Assembly: GCA_016720595.1 (NCBI GenBank)
Contig: JADKKI010000018.1
Coordinates: 175,822 to 239,821, forward strand
Length of the DNA stretch: 64,000 nt
Direction of reading: 5' to 3'
From: Myxococcales bacterium
GTDB lineage: Bacteria; Myxococcota_A; Polyangia; Haliangiales; Haliangiaceae
Every line of letters starts with the position of its first letter. The stretch's first letter is position 1. A program made the translations under genes and the position numbers. The notes below the pieces were generated by a model. That model worked only from the letters and a program-made list of their open reading frames with translations, ran no database searches and was not told the origin of the DNA. Shown here one piece after another: positions 63,038 to 64,000 of the stretch.

Positions 63038-64000
63038 GTGGCCGAACGTCGTCGACGAATCGTCCGGTTCTTCGGACCGCGCAACGAGATGCTCGTGGCC
63101 GAGTCACCGAATCTCGTGCTGTATGACGCGAGCGGGACCCTGCGCTTCCGCACCGAGGTCGAGGACCTGCTCGACGTGGTAGCCGTCGGCGAAGAGCTGT
63201 GGGCGGTCTCTCCCGGGCGCGTGCATCGGCTCGCCCTCCGCGACGGGCACCTGATCAGCAGCGAGCCGATCGACGCGCTCGACGCCACGGGCCGGTTCAT
63301 GCAGTCGAGTACCGCACCTCACCTGCCTGTGTGGCACGCGGCGCAACCGGTGTGGCTTCGGGCGAGCCCGGCGCGCATCGAGATCCCCGGGCCCGGCGGC
63401 GAGCTGCTGCTGCCGATCACGGATGGCCGGTGGATGTTGTGGCAGGCAGGCAGGCTCCGGATGTGGCGCACGATCGGCGAGGCTTGGCGGACGTCGATCG
63501 GGGAGCCGGGCTCGAAGGCGTTCGACGCGCAGCTCGTCCTCGATGGCCGGATGTTCGTGCTCACGCAACAGAAGGTCGCGCGCGCGGGCGAGAGCGACGG
63601 CGAGCTGCGGCTGTCGGTGGTCGCGGTCAACGATGGCGCGCAGGTCGCGCAGATGCGGCTCCCCGGAGCGACGCAGCTCGCGATCGCAGCGCGGCGTGGC
63701 GTGGCGCTCGCACGGGCCGGGGAGCGGCTGAGCCTCATCGACCTCCGGTTCGGCCGGTGGATCCGTGACCTCACGCTGCCAAGCGGGATCATCGATTTCG
63801 CCGTCGACGATGGCCTCCAGCACATCGCCCTCGGCACGCCGGATGGGATCGAGCTGGTCACCCCCGATGCCCTGCCGTCCCCGGTCGCACAGAAGCCGCA
63901 AGTGGTTCACGACGAGGCCGTCGCAGCCACCGGCGGCGACGAGCATCCGGGCCCGGCCAACGGTGAGGCCACCACCAACGGCACGAGCCTCGCGACCGCC
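63038..64000 (+). CDS. Hypothetical beta-propeller-like protein, 3-prime end outside window
   Basis: A GTG at 63038, 5 bp after the previous stop, opens a frame of 321 codons that is still open at the right edge. The sequence alternates short beta strands and turns of the kind in blade repeats (LVLYDASGTLRFRTEVEDLLDVVAV, LWAVSPGRVHRL, MFVLTQQKV, IALGTPDGIELV), suggesting a propeller-type fold. No signal peptide is present. The last 35 residues become Ala/Gly/Thr-rich, possibly a linker to another domain. No family is recognised. Confidence 0.7.
   Translation, partial: MAERRRRIVRFFGPRNEMLVAESPNLVLYDASGTLRFRTEVEDLLDVVAVGEELWAVSPGRVHRLALRDGHLISSEPIDALDATGRFMQSSTAPHLPVWHAAQPVWLRASPARIEIPGPGGELLLPITDGRWMLWQAGRLRMWRTIGEAWRTSIGEPGSKAFDAQLVLDGRMFVLTQQKVARAGESDGELRLSVVAVNDGAQVAQMRLPGATQLAIAARRGVALARAGERLSLIDLRFGRWIRDLTLPSGIIDFAVDDGLQHIALGTPDGIELVTPDALPSPVAQKPQVVHDEAVAATGGDEHPGPANGEATTNGTSLATA

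Overview
The window is high-GC bacterial DNA with dense, often 4-bp-overlapping genes and many GTG starts. It most likely comes from a member of the Myxococcota (old Deltaproteobacteria), perhaps near Kofleriaceae/Haliangium. This rests on a MYXO-CTERM-like sorting tail, a complete mevalonate branch with class II HMG-CoA reductase, very many small lipoproteins, a TatT-type TRAP transporter and an extracellular-contraction-injection (eCIS) style DUF4157 protein. The placement is inference.

Left part (1-36.9 kb), mostly housekeeping and signalling. On the minus strand are gpsA and a tightly coupled operon: lipoprotein solute-binding protein, sensor histidine kinase, response regulator with GGDEF domain. 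On the plus strand is a TRAP transporter operon (T lipoprotein, P binding protein, Q small permease, M large permease). It carries an intrinsic terminator and a new promoter between P and Q. Q has an N-terminal Lys/Ala/Glu repeat region broken by two frameshifts, and M has a 435-residue extension ending in a MYXO-CTERM-like tail. A UbiA-family gene follows, then the isoprenoid operon fni-mvk-mvaD-pmk-mvaA-squalene synthase. Next come PilZ, rarA, a second peptide-type binding lipoprotein, a PBP4-type carboxypeptidase, rubrerythrin/DUF3501, an SDR, a Lon-N protein, a Cys-repeat lipoprotein, a SWIM-finger DNA ligase, mrp/ribA, peptide deformylase, folB/thioesterase and an SspB-like ClpXP adaptor.

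Right part (37-64 kb), accessory. One 17.1-kb gene (37088-54190) encodes a 5700-residue protein. It has a DUF4157 (eCIS core) domain with HELSH motif, long helical regions, two glycine/alanine-rich membrane-like segments, a zeta-toxin-like P-loop kinase domain, an unrecognised beta-rich domain, annexin-like GT-D/S-E repeats, a possible PD-(D/E)XK-like motif, a papain-like cysteine protease domain (C4574, H4733, D4754) and a conserved-looking C-terminal block of unknown function. No sheath, tube, baseplate or AAA genes of an injection system are in the window. Downstream lies an array of unrecognised genes that have clearly been duplicated and partly broken: two copies of a two-gene cassette, two gene-end remnants and an inverted pair of related lipoproteins. 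The layout suits an immunity or accessory array next to a polymorphic effector. The window ends in an open reading frame that runs off the right edge.

A scale-wide feature is that many first genes of transcription units have a TAnnnT -10-like hexamer 6-9 nt before the start codon and no Shine-Dalgarno, as expected of leaderless mRNAs. A few others (tatT, rubrerythrin) have clear -35/-10 promoters plus Shine-Dalgarno sites.
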